A stretch of DNA of 34,194 nucleotides from JACKFB01 sp041389525 (GTDB lineage Bacteria; Myxococcota_A; UBA9042; PHBI01; JACKFB01), in the NCBI GenBank assembly GCA_041389525.1, contig JAWKRR010000070.1:1-34194 (forward strand), in the 5' to 3' direction. The position numbers and the translations under genes are program-made. Shown here piece by piece: positions 1 to 11,934 of the stretch. Position 1 is the stretch's first letter, and each line of letters starts with the position of its first letter. Below the pieces are notes generated by a model. It worked only from the letters and a program-made list of their open reading frames with translations, did no database searches and was not told the origin of the DNA.

Positions 1-170
1 GAGGTCAGGGCCCAGCGGCGCTGGACGTCGCGGGCGCGCGTGAGGGCCTCGGCGACGTCGTCCGCGGTCGCGACATCGAACTCGCCGACGGACGCGAGGG
101 TGACGGGGCTGCGCACCTGGAGGCGGCGGCGGCCTCCGGACTTGCTGGCGACGGTCTCGACGACGGCCAT
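1..170 (-). CDS. Aldehyde dehydrogenase family protein, N-terminal fragment
   Basis: Only the first 56 codons are inside the window; the gene runs off the left edge. The peptide begins MAVVETVASKSGG and continues with a segment around VRSPVTLASVGEFDVAT and ARDVQRRWA. This matches the start of NAD(P)-dependent aldehyde dehydrogenases, which open with a pathway-description segment followed by AR-x-AQ-x-x-WA. The catalytic Cys and Glu lie outside the window, so substrate and activity cannot be judged. A GGGAG lies about 9 bases before the ATG. The gene diverges from the acyl-CoA operon starting at 262, with under 100 bases between them, so shared control is plausible. Aldehyde dehydrogenases act directly after side-chain aldolases in bile-acid catabolism (Sad after Sal in Pseudomonas), which would suit this neighbourhood, but that link is inference. 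Confidence 0.75.
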   Translation of the reverse strand, partial: MAVVETVASKSGGRRRLQVRSPVTLASVGEFDVATADDVAEALTRARDVQRRWALT

Positions 171-261
171 GGCGGTTGCTCCCGAAGGGGGCGCGCGGGT
201 TGCGCGGCGATTTGGCGGGGTGTAGAAGCACTAGAACGTGTTTCACTTCCCGGAGGACACG

Positions 262-1719
262 GTGGCCGACGCCGTCAGCACAGTCAAGGGCTACTTCGCA
301 ACGTTGAACGAGCGTTTCCGGGCTGAGAAAGCCGGCGGCGTGGACGCGGTCTTCCAGTGGGAAGTCAGCGGTACAGGCGGCGGATCGTGGAACGCCACGG
401 TCAAGGATGGCGCGCTGACGGTGGCCGAGGGGACGCACCCGAAGCCCAGCGTGACCATCTCGATCTCGGCCGAGGACTACCTGCTGGTGCTCAACGGCAA
501 GCTGGCCGGGGCCAAGGCCGTGTTCACGCGGCGGATGAAGGTGTCGGGCAACATCATGATGGCCCGCAAGATGGAAGAGCTTTTGCCGCCGGGGCCGCCG
601 CCCAAGGCCGCCGCGCCGAAGAAGCAGGCCGCGCCGAAGAAAAAGGCGACCCCGAAGCCGAAGGGCAAACCGCTGGCGACCGTGGGCAAGGCCGCGGCGG
701 CGCCGGGCGAGTGGCGGCCGCGGGTGGCGCTGGTCACCGGCGCGTCGGGCTTCATCGGCTCGCACGTCGTCAAGGTGCTGCTTGCCGAGGGTGTGCGCGT
801 GCGGGCGCTGATTCAGGCGGGCGTGCCCCTGAGCAACCTGGACGGGCTGGACGTCGAGCAGATCCCTGGCGACCTGCTGGACCCGGCGTCGCTGAAGGCG
901 GCGCTCGAGGGCGTCGACACCGTCTTTCACTTCGCCGCCATCTACGCGATGTGGCTGCCCGACCCCGCGCTGATGTACCAGGTCAACGTCGAGGGGACGC
1001 TGCACCTGCTGGAGGCCGCGCTGGCCGCGGGCGTCGGGCGCTTCGTGCACTGCTCGTCGTTTGCGACGGTGGGGCTGGCTCCGGGGCGCGAGATCGCCGA
1101 CGAGACCACGCCGTTCAACCACTGGGCCACCGCCGACCACTACGTCCTCAGCAAGTACATGAGCGAGCTCGAGGCGCTGAAGTTCAACCTGCGCGGGCTG
1201 CCCGTGCTGGTGGTCAACCCGTCCTTCCCGTTCGGGGGCGGCGACATCGCGCCGACGCCCACGGGGATTCTGGTGCAGCGCTTCGCCTACGGGCAGAGCC
1301 CCGTCGTGCTGCAGGGCGGCATCAACGCGGTGCACGTGGGCGACGTGGCGAAGGGCACGTGGCTGGCGGCGCTGCGGGGGCGCCCGGGCGAGCGCTACAT
1401 CCTGGGCAACGTGAACATGACCTACAAAGAGTTCGGCGCGATGGTGTGCTCGGTGGCCGGGCAGAAGCCGCCGCGCTTCGAGATGCCGGTCGAGCCGCTG
1501 GCCCGCATGGGGCGCCTCAACGAGTGGATCTCCGACCACATCACGCACAAGACGCCGCTGCTGGTGGACCGGGGCCTGCGCTTCGCGGGCGGGCGGCACC
1601 TCTACTGCTCGGTGGACAAGGCGCGCAACGAGCTGGGCTACGACCCGCGGCCCATCGAGGAGGCCATCGAGGAGGCGGTCACCTGGTTCAAGTACGGCCC
1701 GCTCGCGCCGGGGAACTGA
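262..1719 (+). CDS. SCP2 sterol-carrier domain fused to an NAD(P)-dependent SDR/epimerase-like reductase
   Basis: A two-domain protein of about 485 residues. Residues 1-108 look like an SCP2 sterol-carrier domain (FQWEVSG, then GSWNATVKDG, then the LLVLNGKL and IMMARKM helices), a hydrophobic pocket for acyl-CoA or sterol-like lipids. A Pro/Ala/Lys-rich linker (about 109-152) follows. The rest is an extended SDR of the dihydroflavonol-reductase/3beta-HSD type, with the Rossmann loop TGASGFIGS at about 159-167 and the catalytic Tyr-x3-Lys in YVLSK at about 294. The likely role is oxidation or reduction of a hydroxyl/keto group on a carrier-held lipid; substrate unknown. I chose GTG 262 because GGAGG (252-256) sits five bases upstream. 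A GTG at 238 is in frame and adds eight residues but has no ribosome site. It is the first gene of the operon; the next starts one base after its stop. Confidence 0.85.
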   Translation: MADAVSTVKGYFATLNERFRAEKAGGVDAVFQWEVSGTGGGSWNATVKDGALTVAEGTHPKPSVTISISAEDYLLVLNGKLAGAKAVFTRRMKVSGNIMMARKMEELLPPGPPPKAAAPKKQAAPKKKATPKPKGKPLATVGKAAAAPGEWRPRVALVTGASGFIGSHVVKVLLAEGVRVRALIQAGVPLSNLDGLDVEQIPGDLLDPASLKAALEGVDTVFHFAAIYAMWLPDPALMYQVNVEGTLHLLEAALAAGVGRFVHCSSFATVGLAPGREIADETTPFNHWATADHYVLSKYMSELEALKFNLRGLPVLVVNPSFPFGGGDIAPTPTGILVQRFAYGQSPVVLQGGINAVHVGDVAKGTWLAALRGRPGERYILGNVNMTYKEFGAMVCSVAGQKPPRFEMPVEPLARMGRLNEWISDHITHKTPLLVDRGLRFAGGRHLYCSVDKARNELGYDPRPIEEAIEEAVTWFKYGPLAPGN

Positions 1720-1720
1720 C

Positions 1721-2179
1721 GTGTCGGAATCGCCTGATGACGGCGTGCTGGTCGCGCCCTACGCGCTCCAGTACACCTACACGCGCTCGACCGGCGAGGT
1801 GCTGGGCACCTTCTTCGGGGGGTTGCGCGAGGGGCGCATCGTCGGGGCGCGGACGGCGGGCGGGCGGGTGCTGGTGCCGCCCAGCGAGTACGACCCGCAG
1901 AGCGGCGAGGCCGTGGCGGCGCTGGTCGAGGTCGCGACCGAGGGCGTGGTGACGACCTGGACCTGGGTGGACGTGCCGCGGGCGAGCGACCCGCTGCCGC
2001 ACGGGTTCGCCTGGGCGCTGGTGAAGCTCGACGGCGCCGACACCGCCATGCTGCACGCGGTGGACGCGGGGAGTGCTGCGCAGATGCGAACCGGGATGCG
2101 GGTCAAGGCGCGCTTTGCCGGCGAGAGGCGAGGCGCCATCACGGATCTCGCGTGCTTTGAGCCGGCGGAGGCCACATGA
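1721..2179 (+). CDS. DUF35 OB-fold protein lacking the zinc-ribbon cysteines
   Basis: 152 residues, GTG start one base after the previous stop. The C-terminal half fits the DUF35 acyl-CoA-associated OB fold (GVVTTWTWVDVP, then ALVKLDGADTAMLHAVD, then MRTGMRVKARF). DUF35 proteins normally begin with a rubredoxin-like zinc ribbon. Here the matching stretch (GARTAGGRVLVPPSEYDPQSGE, about residues 43-64) keeps the hairpin shape but has no Cys; the only Cys in the protein is near the C terminus. DUF35 proteins bind thiolase-fold partners, as ChsH2 does with the Ltp2 retro-aldolase, and often act as non-catalytic subunits. It overlaps the next gene, also DUF35, by four bases. Together they precede two thiolase-fold genes, suggesting two partner pairs. 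Confidence 0.82.
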   Translation: MSESPDDGVLVAPYALQYTYTRSTGEVLGTFFGGLREGRIVGARTAGGRVLVPPSEYDPQSGEAVAALVEVATEGVVTTWTWVDVPRASDPLPHGFAWALVKLDGADTAMLHAVDAGSAAQMRTGMRVKARFAGERRGAITDLACFEPAEAT

Positions 2180-2706
2180 GCGGCGACGCATCCACGCCCG
2201 GCCTCGCGCTCGAGATCAGCCCGCCGATCGTGCCCGTCAAGCGCGTCGATTGCCCGGTGCGCCTCTCCTACACCATCGCCGCGGGGCGCGAGCAGTCGCG
2301 CTTTCTGCGCGCCATCAGCGAGGGGCGCCTGCTGGGCCGCCGCTGCCCCGAGTGCACCAAGGTCTACCTGCCCCCGCGCGGCGTCTGCCCCCGCTGCGGC
2401 GTGATGACCGCCGAAGACGTCGAGGTACACGCGCGCGGGACGGTCACGACCTGGTGCGTCACCAACGTGCCCTACGAGGGCCAGACCCTCGAGCTGCCCT
2501 ACGTGACCGCCTCGGTGCTGCTCGACGGCGCCGACCTGCCCTTTTACTTCCTCATCCAGGGCATCCCCGCCAAGGACATGCGGATGGGGATGCGCGTGGA
2601 GGGGGTCTGGGCGGACACGCTCGGCCCGACGCTGGATTCCATTCGGTACTTTCAGCCCTCGGGCGAGCCGGACGTGCCGCTCGAGGCCATCGCGGAGCAC
2701 CTCTGA
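2176..2706 (+). CDS. DUF35 OB-fold protein with intact zinc ribbon
   Basis: 176 residues, starting in an ATGA overlap with the previous gene. A zinc ribbon is plain: RRCPEC at 55-60 and GVCPRCG at 69-75, giving Cys57, Cys60, Cys71 and Cys74. The OB fold follows (GTVTTWCVTNVPYEG, then LPFYFLIQGIP, then MRMGMRVEGVW). This is the usual Zn-ribbon/OB arrangement of DUF35 proteins that pair with SCP-x/Ltp-type thiolases. In actinobacterial cholesterol catabolism the DUF35 domain of ChsH2 is needed for Ltp2 retro-aldolase activity, so the likely partner is one of the two thiolase-fold proteins directly downstream. Its stop overlaps the next ATG by one base. Function by family is confident; the partner and substrate are inferred. 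Confidence 0.85.
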   Translation: MSGDASTPGLALEISPPIVPVKRVDCPVRLSYTIAAGREQSRFLRAISEGRLLGRRCPECTKVYLPPRGVCPRCGVMTAEDVEVHARGTVTTWCVTNVPYEGQTLELPYVTASVLLDGADLPFYFLIQGIPAKDMRMGMRVEGVWADTLGPTLDSIRYFQPSGEPDVPLEAIAEHL

Positions 2707-3773
2707 TGGCCGTCCCTGTCGCCATCGTCAGCTTCGCCCAGCAGCCCTCGCTGCGTCGCTCGCCAGGCGACGAGGTCGAGACGGTGCAGCCGATCATCCG
2801 GCGCGCGCTGGACGAGGCGGGGCTTCGGCCGGCGGACCTGGGCTTTATCTGCTCGGGCTCCTGCGACTACCTGATCGGCCGGCCCTTCTCGTTCGTGACG
2901 GCCCTGGACGCGGTGGGCGCGTGGCCGCCCCTGGCCGAATCCCACGTCGAGATGGACGGCGCCTTCGCGTTTTACGAGGCGTGGGTGCGGCTTCAGCACG
3001 GCGACGTGGACACCGCGCTCATCTACGCGTTCGGGCGCTCGTCGCTGGGCGATCTGCCGGTGATCTTGAGCCAGCAGCTCGACCCCTACACGGTGGCGCC
3101 GCTCTTCCCCGACTCGGTCAGCCTCGCCGCGCTTCAGGCCCGCGCGCTGCTGGACAGTGGCCGGGCCACCGAGCGCGACTTCGCCGAGGTCGCCTGCCGA
3201 AATCGCCAGGCGGCGGCTGAGAACCCGAACGCGCAGCTACGCTCGAGCGCCGACGCCGACACCCTGCTGAGGGCGCCGTACCTGCGCCAGCCGCTGCGCG
3301 TCCACGACTGCCCGCCGCTGTCCGACGGCGCCGCGGCCATGGTGCTGGCCACCGGCGAGCGCGCCATCGCCATCGCGAAGGCCCGCGGCGTCGAGCCGGC
3401 GTGGATCACCGGCGTCGACCACCGCATCGACCCCCAGGACCTGGGCTCTCGCGACCTGACGCGCTCGCCCTCGGCCACGCTGGCGGCCGAGCGCGCCGGC
3501 GCTCACACCGCGCCCCTCGACATCGCCGAGCTTCACGCGCCGTTTTCCCACCAGGAGCTTATCCTGCGCGACGCCATGGGCCTCGGCCCTGACGTCGTGC
3601 TCAACCCGTCGGGCGGCGCGCTGGCGGCCAACCCCATGATGGTCGCGGGCCTCACCCGCATCGGCGAAGCGGCGCTGCGCATCCACGACGGCCGCGCCCG
3701 CCGCGCCCTCGCCCACGCCACCAGCGGGCCCTGCCTTCAGCAGAACCTCGTCTGTGTCATGGAGGCCCGCTGA
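2706..3773 (+). CDS. Thiolase-fold lipid-transfer/aldolase-like protein, first of a pair (probably not catalytic)
   Basis: 355 residues of thiolase superfamily, SCP-x/Ltp branch. Recognisable are VHDCPPLSDGAAAMVLA (199-215), the segment around ELHAPFSHQE (275-284) and LNPSGGALAANP (299-310). The nucleophilic Cys of ordinary thiolases is absent: the equivalent stretch reads VEMDGAFAF (81-89). The His of the GHP motif is Asn (AANP). It is shorter than its neighbour and has His where the neighbour has Tyr (AELH rather than AEIY). It also has SGPCLQQN (340-347) in place of the Gly-rich Tyr loop near the C terminus. It may therefore be a structural or regulatory half of a heteromer. The TGATG junction with the upstream DUF35 gene means they are probably co-translated. 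Alternatives are a retro-aldolase with other catalytic residues, or a lipid binder. Confidence 0.8.
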   Translation: MAVPVAIVSFAQQPSLRRSPGDEVETVQPIIRRALDEAGLRPADLGFICSGSCDYLIGRPFSFVTALDAVGAWPPLAESHVEMDGAFAFYEAWVRLQHGDVDTALIYAFGRSSLGDLPVILSQQLDPYTVAPLFPDSVSLAALQARALLDSGRATERDFAEVACRNRQAAAENPNAQLRSSADADTLLRAPYLRQPLRVHDCPPLSDGAAAMVLATGERAIAIAKARGVEPAWITGVDHRIDPQDLGSRDLTRSPSATLAAERAGAHTAPLDIAELHAPFSHQELILRDAMGLGPDVVLNPSGGALAANPMMVAGLTRIGEAALRIHDGRARRALAHATSGPCLQQNLVCVMEAR

Positions 3774-4924
3774 TGGAACGCTGCGCGGTCATCGGCGTCG
3801 GCCAGACGCGGCACGCCTCGCGGCGCGGCGACGTGTCCATCCCGGGGCTGCTCCGCGAGGCCGCCCTGCGCGCCCTCGAAGACGCCGGCCTCACCTTCGC
3901 CGACATCGACGCGGTGGTGCTGGGCAAAGCGCCCGACACCTTCGAGGGTGTCGTGATGCCGGAGCTCTACCTCGCGTCGGCCCTGGGCGCGGTCGGCAAG
4001 CCCATGATGCGGGTGCACACCGCGGGCTCGGTCGGCGGCTCGACGGCAGTCGTCGCGGCGCACCTGATCCAGGCCGGCATCCACCAGCGGGTGCTGACGG
4101 TCGCCTTCGAGAAGCAGTCGGAGAGCGACGCCATGTGGGCGCTCAGCCCGCGCATCCCCTTTCAGCCGACCCTGGTCGCGGGCGCTGGCGGCTACTTCGC
4201 GCCGCTGGTGCGCAGCTACATCCAGCGCTCGGGCGCGCCGGCGCACATCGGGATGGAGGTCGCGGTGAAAGACCGCCTCCACGCGCTGAAAAACCCATAC
4301 GCGCACTTGCAGATCGAGGGGATCGACCGGGCGATGGTCGAGGCCTCGCCCATGCTCTGGGACCCCATCCGCTACCTGGAGACCTGCCCCTCGTCGGACG
4401 GGGCCTGCGCGATGGTGTTGGCCAGCGACAAGGCGGCCGCGGGCTGTGAGCGCCCGGCGTGGGTGCGCGGGACGGCCGTTCGCAGCGAGCCGACCATGTT
4501 CGCCGGCCGCGACGCCGTGAACCCGCGCGCCGGCCAGGAATGCGCGAAGGCGGTCTACCGCGAGGCCGGGATCGACGACCCGCGCAAGACCCTCGACGCG
4601 GCCGAGATCTACGTCCCCTTCTCCTGGTTTGAGCCCATGTGGCTGGAAAACCTCGGGCTGGCCGACGTGGGCGAGGGCTGGCGCATGACCGACCGCGGGG
4701 ACACGGCGCTCGGCGGGCGCTTGCCGGTGAACGCCTCGGGCGGGGTGCTCTCGTCCAACCCCATCGGCGCGTCGGGGATGCTGCGCTTCGCCGAGGCGGC
4801 CCTGCAGGTGCGCGGGATGGCCGGCGCACACCAGGTCGACGGCGCCAAGAACGCCCTGGGCCACGCCTACGGCGGCGGCTCGCAGTTTTTCGCCATGTGG
4901 GTAGTCAGTCAGGAGAGACCGTGA
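3773..4924 (+). CDS. Thiolase-fold protein of the Ltp2-like retro-aldolase type
   Basis: 383 residues, starting at the ATG that shares one base with the previous stop. Thiolase landmarks are VIGVGQTRHAS (6-16), TCPSSDGACAMVLAS (204-218), AEIYVPFSW (277-285), LPVNASGGVLSSNPIGASG (317-335) and LGHAYGGGSQFF (362-373). The Claisen-type Cys is missing: the matching stretch is VHTAGSVGGSTA (81-92), and the GHP His is Asn. Ltp2-type enzymes also lack a thiolase Cys and use tyrosines for retro-aldol cleavage of 3-hydroxyacyl-CoA side chains. Tyr280 and Tyr366 are in suitable places, though equivalence needs alignment. With a zinc-ribbon DUF35 gene two positions upstream, the best guess is the catalytic aldolase of the operon. 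The next gene starts in a GTGA overlap. Confidence 0.82.
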   Translation: MERCAVIGVGQTRHASRRGDVSIPGLLREAALRALEDAGLTFADIDAVVLGKAPDTFEGVVMPELYLASALGAVGKPMMRVHTAGSVGGSTAVVAAHLIQAGIHQRVLTVAFEKQSESDAMWALSPRIPFQPTLVAGAGGYFAPLVRSYIQRSGAPAHIGMEVAVKDRLHALKNPYAHLQIEGIDRAMVEASPMLWDPIRYLETCPSSDGACAMVLASDKAAAGCERPAWVRGTAVRSEPTMFAGRDAVNPRAGQECAKAVYREAGIDDPRKTLDAAEIYVPFSWFEPMWLENLGLADVGEGWRMTDRGDTALGGRLPVNASGGVLSSNPIGASGMLRFAEAALQVRGMAGAHQVDGAKNALGHAYGGGSQFFAMWVVSQERP

Positions 4925-6555
4925 GCAAGAAGACCCAGGCCATGACTTACAATCTCGCCGACCTGTACGAGTCGGTCGCCGACGCCATCCCCGACGCGAC
5001 CGCGCTGGTCAGCGGCGAGTGGCGGCGCACCTTCGCGGAGCTGGACGCCCGGGCGAATCAGCTCGCGCACTGGCTTCAGTCACGCGGCGTGAAGCCCGGC
5101 GACCACATCGGCGTGCACCTCTACAACTGCGACGAGTACGTCGAGGTGATGCTGGCGGCGTTCAAGATCCGCGCGGTGCCCATCAACATCAACTACCGGT
5201 ACGTGGCCGACGAGCTGGCCTATCTCTTCGACAACGCCGACCTGGTCGCGTTGGTGCACCAGCGCGAGCTGACGCCGGTGGTGCGCGAGGTGCTGCCGAA
5301 GGTCCCGGGGCTCAAGACGCTGCTGGTGGTCAACGACGAGAGCGGGCTGGACTCCGACGATCTCGGGTCGGTCGACTACGAGCTGGCGATGCTGCAGAGC
5401 TCGCCGGAGCGGGACTTTCCGCCGCGCTCGGGCGAGGACCTGTACATCGTCTACACGGGCGGGACGACGGGGATGCCGCGGGGCGTGATGTGGCGGCATC
5501 AGGACGTCTTTTACGCGGGGCTTCAGGGCGGGCGGCCCGGCGGCGAGCCGATCGCCAAGCCCGAGGAGCTGGCTGAGAACGCCAAGGAAGGGGGGAGCGC
5601 GCTGACGGTCCTGCCGGCGGCGGCCTTCATCCACGGGGCGGCGCAGTGGGGCGCGTGGATAGCGCTCTTTTCGGGCGGGAAGACGGTGATCTCGCCTGGG
5701 AAAACGTTCAGGCCGCGGCACGTGCTTGAGCTGATCGAGGCCGAGGGCGTGCACACGCTGCTGCTGGTCGGCGACGCCATGGCGCGGCCCATCGCCGACA
5801 TCCTGGAGGCCGAGCCGGGGCGCTACGACATGGGCAGCGTGCTGGCGATGGCGTCGGGCGGTGCGGTGCTGTCGGAGTCGGTGCAGGACGTGCTGGAGAA
5901 GCACCTGCCGAACGCCATGATCCTCAATAATTTCGGAGCGTCCGAGACGGGACACCAGGGGACGGCGGTCGCCAGCGACGACGGGACGCGGATGCGCTTC
6001 GCGATGGACGCGAGCAACGCGGTGCTGGACGAGGACCTGAAGCCGGTCGAGGCCGGGTCGGGGAAGGTCGGGCGGCTGGCGCGGCGGGGCTATCTGCCGC
6101 TGGGCTACTATAAGGATGAGGAGAAGACCAAGGCGACGTTTGTGACCATCGACGGCGAGCGCTGGGTGGTGCCCGGGGATATGGCGGTGGTCGAGGCGGA
6201 CGGGCTGATCACGGTCTTGGGGCGCGGGTCGGTCTGCATCAACTCGGGCGGCGAGAAGGTCTTCCCCGAGGAGGTCGAGGAGGCGCTGAAGGCCCACGCG
6301 GGCGTGTACGACGCGGTGGTGGTGGGGGTTCCCGACGAGCGCTGGGGCAACCGGGTGACCGCGCTGGTGACGGCGCGCGAGGGCAAGCGGCTGACCACGA
6401 AGGCGCTGGACGCGCACTGCCGCAAGAAGGTCGCCGGCTACAAGGTGCCGCGGGCTTTTCACGTGGTCGACGAGATCGCCCGGCAGCCCAGCGGGAAGCC
6501 GGACTATCGCTGGGCGAAGGACCGGGCGCTCGAGCTCGAGGCGGGAGGCGCCTGA
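4921..6555 (+). CDS. Acyl-CoA synthetase (AMP-forming, FadD family)
   Basis: 544 residues, typical for FadD enzymes that join a carboxylic acid to CoA through an acyl-adenylate. All adenylation motifs are present: YTGGTTGMPRGV (178-189), NNFGASETGHQG (336-347), the Asp of VVPGDMAV (420), the Arg of GRGSVCINSGGEKVFPEE (435) and the C-terminal Lys of PSGKPDYRWAK (526). The INSGGEKVFPEEVE style is common in bacterial FadDs of sterol/branched-acid pathways such as FadD19 and FadD3, so a bulky acid is plausible but not proven. I chose GTG 4921, overlapping the upstream stop, because AGGAG lies about six bases before it; an ATG at 4942 is the alternative. It likely supplies the CoA thioester for the two dehydrogenases downstream. 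Confidence 0.9.
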   Translation: MSKKTQAMTYNLADLYESVADAIPDATALVSGEWRRTFAELDARANQLAHWLQSRGVKPGDHIGVHLYNCDEYVEVMLAAFKIRAVPININYRYVADELAYLFDNADLVALVHQRELTPVVREVLPKVPGLKTLLVVNDESGLDSDDLGSVDYELAMLQSSPERDFPPRSGEDLYIVYTGGTTGMPRGVMWRHQDVFYAGLQGGRPGGEPIAKPEELAENAKEGGSALTVLPAAAFIHGAAQWGAWIALFSGGKTVISPGKTFRPRHVLELIEAEGVHTLLLVGDAMARPIADILEAEPGRYDMGSVLAMASGGAVLSESVQDVLEKHLPNAMILNNFGASETGHQGTAVASDDGTRMRFAMDASNAVLDEDLKPVEAGSGKVGRLARRGYLPLGYYKDEEKTKATFVTIDGERWVVPGDMAVVEADGLITVLGRGSVCINSGGEKVFPEEVEEALKAHAGVYDAVVVGVPDERWGNRVTALVTAREGKRLTTKALDAHCRKKVAGYKVPRAFHVVDEIARQPSGKPDYRWAKDRALELEAGGA

Positions 6556-7733
6556 TGTACGTCGACCTGACAGACGCCCACGTCGCGCTGCAGACGGAGC
6601 TGCGGGCCTACTTCGACGCGATGATGACCGACGCGCTCCGGGCCGAGCTTGACGAGATCGAGAGCGGCGGGCCCGAGTACCACAAGGCGATGAAGCAGAT
6701 GGGCGCCGACGGCTGGCTGGGGCTCGGCTGGCCCAAGGAGTACGGCGGTCAGGAGCGCTCGCCGGTCGAGCAGTTCATCTTCTTCGACGAGATTCAGCGG
6801 GCGGGGTTCCCCATCCCATTTCTGACGCTGAACACCGTCGGCCCGACCCTGATGAAGTACGGCACGGACGCTCAAAGAAGTGAGTTCCTGCCTCGTATTT
6901 TGAAGGGTGAGCTGCACTTCGCCATCGGCTACACCGAGCCCAGCGCGGGGACCGATCTCGCGTCGCTGCGGACGACGGCGGTGCGCGACGGCGACCACTA
7001 CGTCATCAACGGCCAGAAGGTCTTCACGTCCCTGGCGACGGTCGCCGACTACATCTGGCTGGCCGTGCGCACCGAGCCGAACGCGCCCAAGCACAAGGGC
7101 ATCTCGATTTTGTGCATCGACGCGAAGACCCCGGGCGTGTCGATGTCGCCGATCCACACCATGGGCGACAACCTGACCAGCGCGACCTACTACGAGGACG
7201 TGCGGGTGCCGGTGACGACGCTGGTCGGCAAAGAGCACGGCGGCTGGACGCTGATCACCAACCAGCTGAACCACGAGCGGGTGGCGCTCTTTCCGGTGGG
7301 GCCGCTGGCGCGGATGCTGGAGGAGACGACGGCGTGGGCGCGCGAGACCCGGGGCGGCAACGGACGAACGGTGCTGAGCCGGCCCTGGGTGCAGATGGTG
7401 CTGGGGCGAGTCGAGGCGAAGCTCGAGGTCCTGAAGCTGATGAACTGGCGGCAGGCGTGGAACCTGGAGGCCTACGGCGAGCTAAGCCCGGCGGAGGCCA
7501 GCGCGGTGAAGGTCTACGGCAGCGAGCTTTACGTGGAAGCGTACCGCGCGCTGCTCGAGGTCACCGGCGAGGCGGGACAGCTACAGGCCGGGTCGCCGGG
7601 TGCCATCTTGGGCGGGCGGCTCGAACGCTACTACCGGTCCTACCTCGTGCTGACCTTCGGCGGCGGCACCAACGAGGTGCAACGCGACATCATCTCCATG
7701 GCCGGCCTGCGGATGCCGCGGGCGGATAGGTAG
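6555..7733 (+). CDS. Acyl-CoA dehydrogenase, FAD-motif-bearing subunit
   Basis: 392 residues of the acyl-CoA dehydrogenase family. The first FAD/substrate motif is intact (GYTEPSAGTDLASL, 125-138), followed by INGQKVFTSLATVADYIWLAVRT and the C-terminal FGGGTNEVQRDIISMAGL (368-385). The enzyme inserts the alpha,beta double bond of an acyl-CoA. It closely recalls the FadE29/FadE26 type that works as an alpha2beta2 heterotetramer with a second, diverged subunit, and such a subunit follows ten bases downstream. The ATG overlaps the synthetase stop by one base. Such paired FadEs act on steroid side chains in actinobacteria and some proteobacteria; the actual substrate here is unknown. Confidence 0.9.
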   Translation: MYVDLTDAHVALQTELRAYFDAMMTDALRAELDEIESGGPEYHKAMKQMGADGWLGLGWPKEYGGQERSPVEQFIFFDEIQRAGFPIPFLTLNTVGPTLMKYGTDAQRSEFLPRILKGELHFAIGYTEPSAGTDLASLRTTAVRDGDHYVINGQKVFTSLATVADYIWLAVRTEPNAPKHKGISILCIDAKTPGVSMSPIHTMGDNLTSATYYEDVRVPVTTLVGKEHGGWTLITNQLNHERVALFPVGPLARMLEETTAWARETRGGNGRTVLSRPWVQMVLGRVEAKLEVLKLMNWRQAWNLEAYGELSPAEASAVKVYGSELYVEAYRALLEVTGEAGQLQAGSPGAILGGRLERYYRSYLVLTFGGGTNEVQRDIISMAGLRMPRADR

Positions 7734-8817
7734 GAGACGGCTCATGGATTTTCGATTCAGCGAAGAAGAGAAGGCCGTTCAGGACTTGGCCAAGGCCATC
7801 TTCAAGGACATGGCGACGCCGGAGCGGCTGAGGGCCGCCGAGGCGCGCGAGGACGCGCTGGACCCGGAGCTGTGGCAGGCGCTGGCGAAGGCCGAGCTCT
7901 TGGGCGCGGGGCTGCGCGAGGACGTGGGTGGCAGCGAGTTCGGCTTCATGGCGCTGTGCCTGTTGCTGGAGCAGGCGGGCCGCCGGGTCGTGCGCGCGCC
8001 GCTGATCCCGACGCTGGTCGGCGGGGCGCTGACCATCGATCGCTTCGGCACCGACGCGCAGCGGCAGCGGCTCTTGCCGCCGGTCGTCCGCGGCGAGCGC
8101 TTCTTCGCCACGGCCATGGCCGAGGTGGGGGCGGAGCCGGGCATGAGGCCGATGACGACGGCGGTGCGCGACAAGGGCGGCTGGCGGCTCGAAGGCGAAA
8201 AACTGGCAGCATCCGCCTTGCAGATCGCGCACCGCGTGCTGGTCAGCGCGGCGACCGGGCCGGGCAGCGTGGGGCTCTTTCTGGTCGACCCGAAGGCCAA
8301 GCGCGTCGGGCTGACGCTGGAGCGGGCGACCGACGGCGAGCCGGTCTGGGACATGAGCCTTCAGGGCGTGTTCGTGCCCGAAGAGGATGTGCTTGGCGAC
8401 CCCGAGGACGGGGACGTCGCGGTGCGCTGGACGCAGGAGCGCGTCGCCGCGGCCATGTGCGCGTTTCAGCTTGGGCTGGCGGGCGAGGCCTTGGTGATGA
8501 CCGCGCGCTACGCGACGGAGCGGCGGCAGTTCGACCGCCCCATCGCGACCTTTCAGGGGGTCAGCCAGCGCACCGGCGACGCGTACATCGACGTCGAGGC
8601 CATGCGACTGACCACCTGGCAGGCGGTGTGGCGGCTGGCGCAGGGGCTCGACGCGACGCGGGAGCTGAACATCGCCAGCTACTGGGCGGCCGAGGGCGGC
8701 CACCGGGTCACCGCGGCCGCCCAGCACATCCACGGGGGCGCCGGCTTCGACAAGGACTACCCGCTGTACCGCTACACGCTGCGCTCCAAGCGCCACGAGC
8801 TGGCCCTTGGCGGGGCG

Positions 8818-11930
<3,113 letters not shown>

Positions 11931-11934
<4 letters not shown>

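Noticed and set aside
40..225. Small plus-strand frame at the left edge
   Set aside because: It is antisense to the aldehyde dehydrogenase start and Arg/Ala-rich without a recognisable fold.
2073..2705. In-frame extension of the first thiolase-fold gene upstream of 2706
   Set aside because: It would overlap the whole zinc-ribbon DUF35 gene and gives an Arg/Pro-rich non-conserved sequence; the thiolase fold starts at MAVPVAIVSF.
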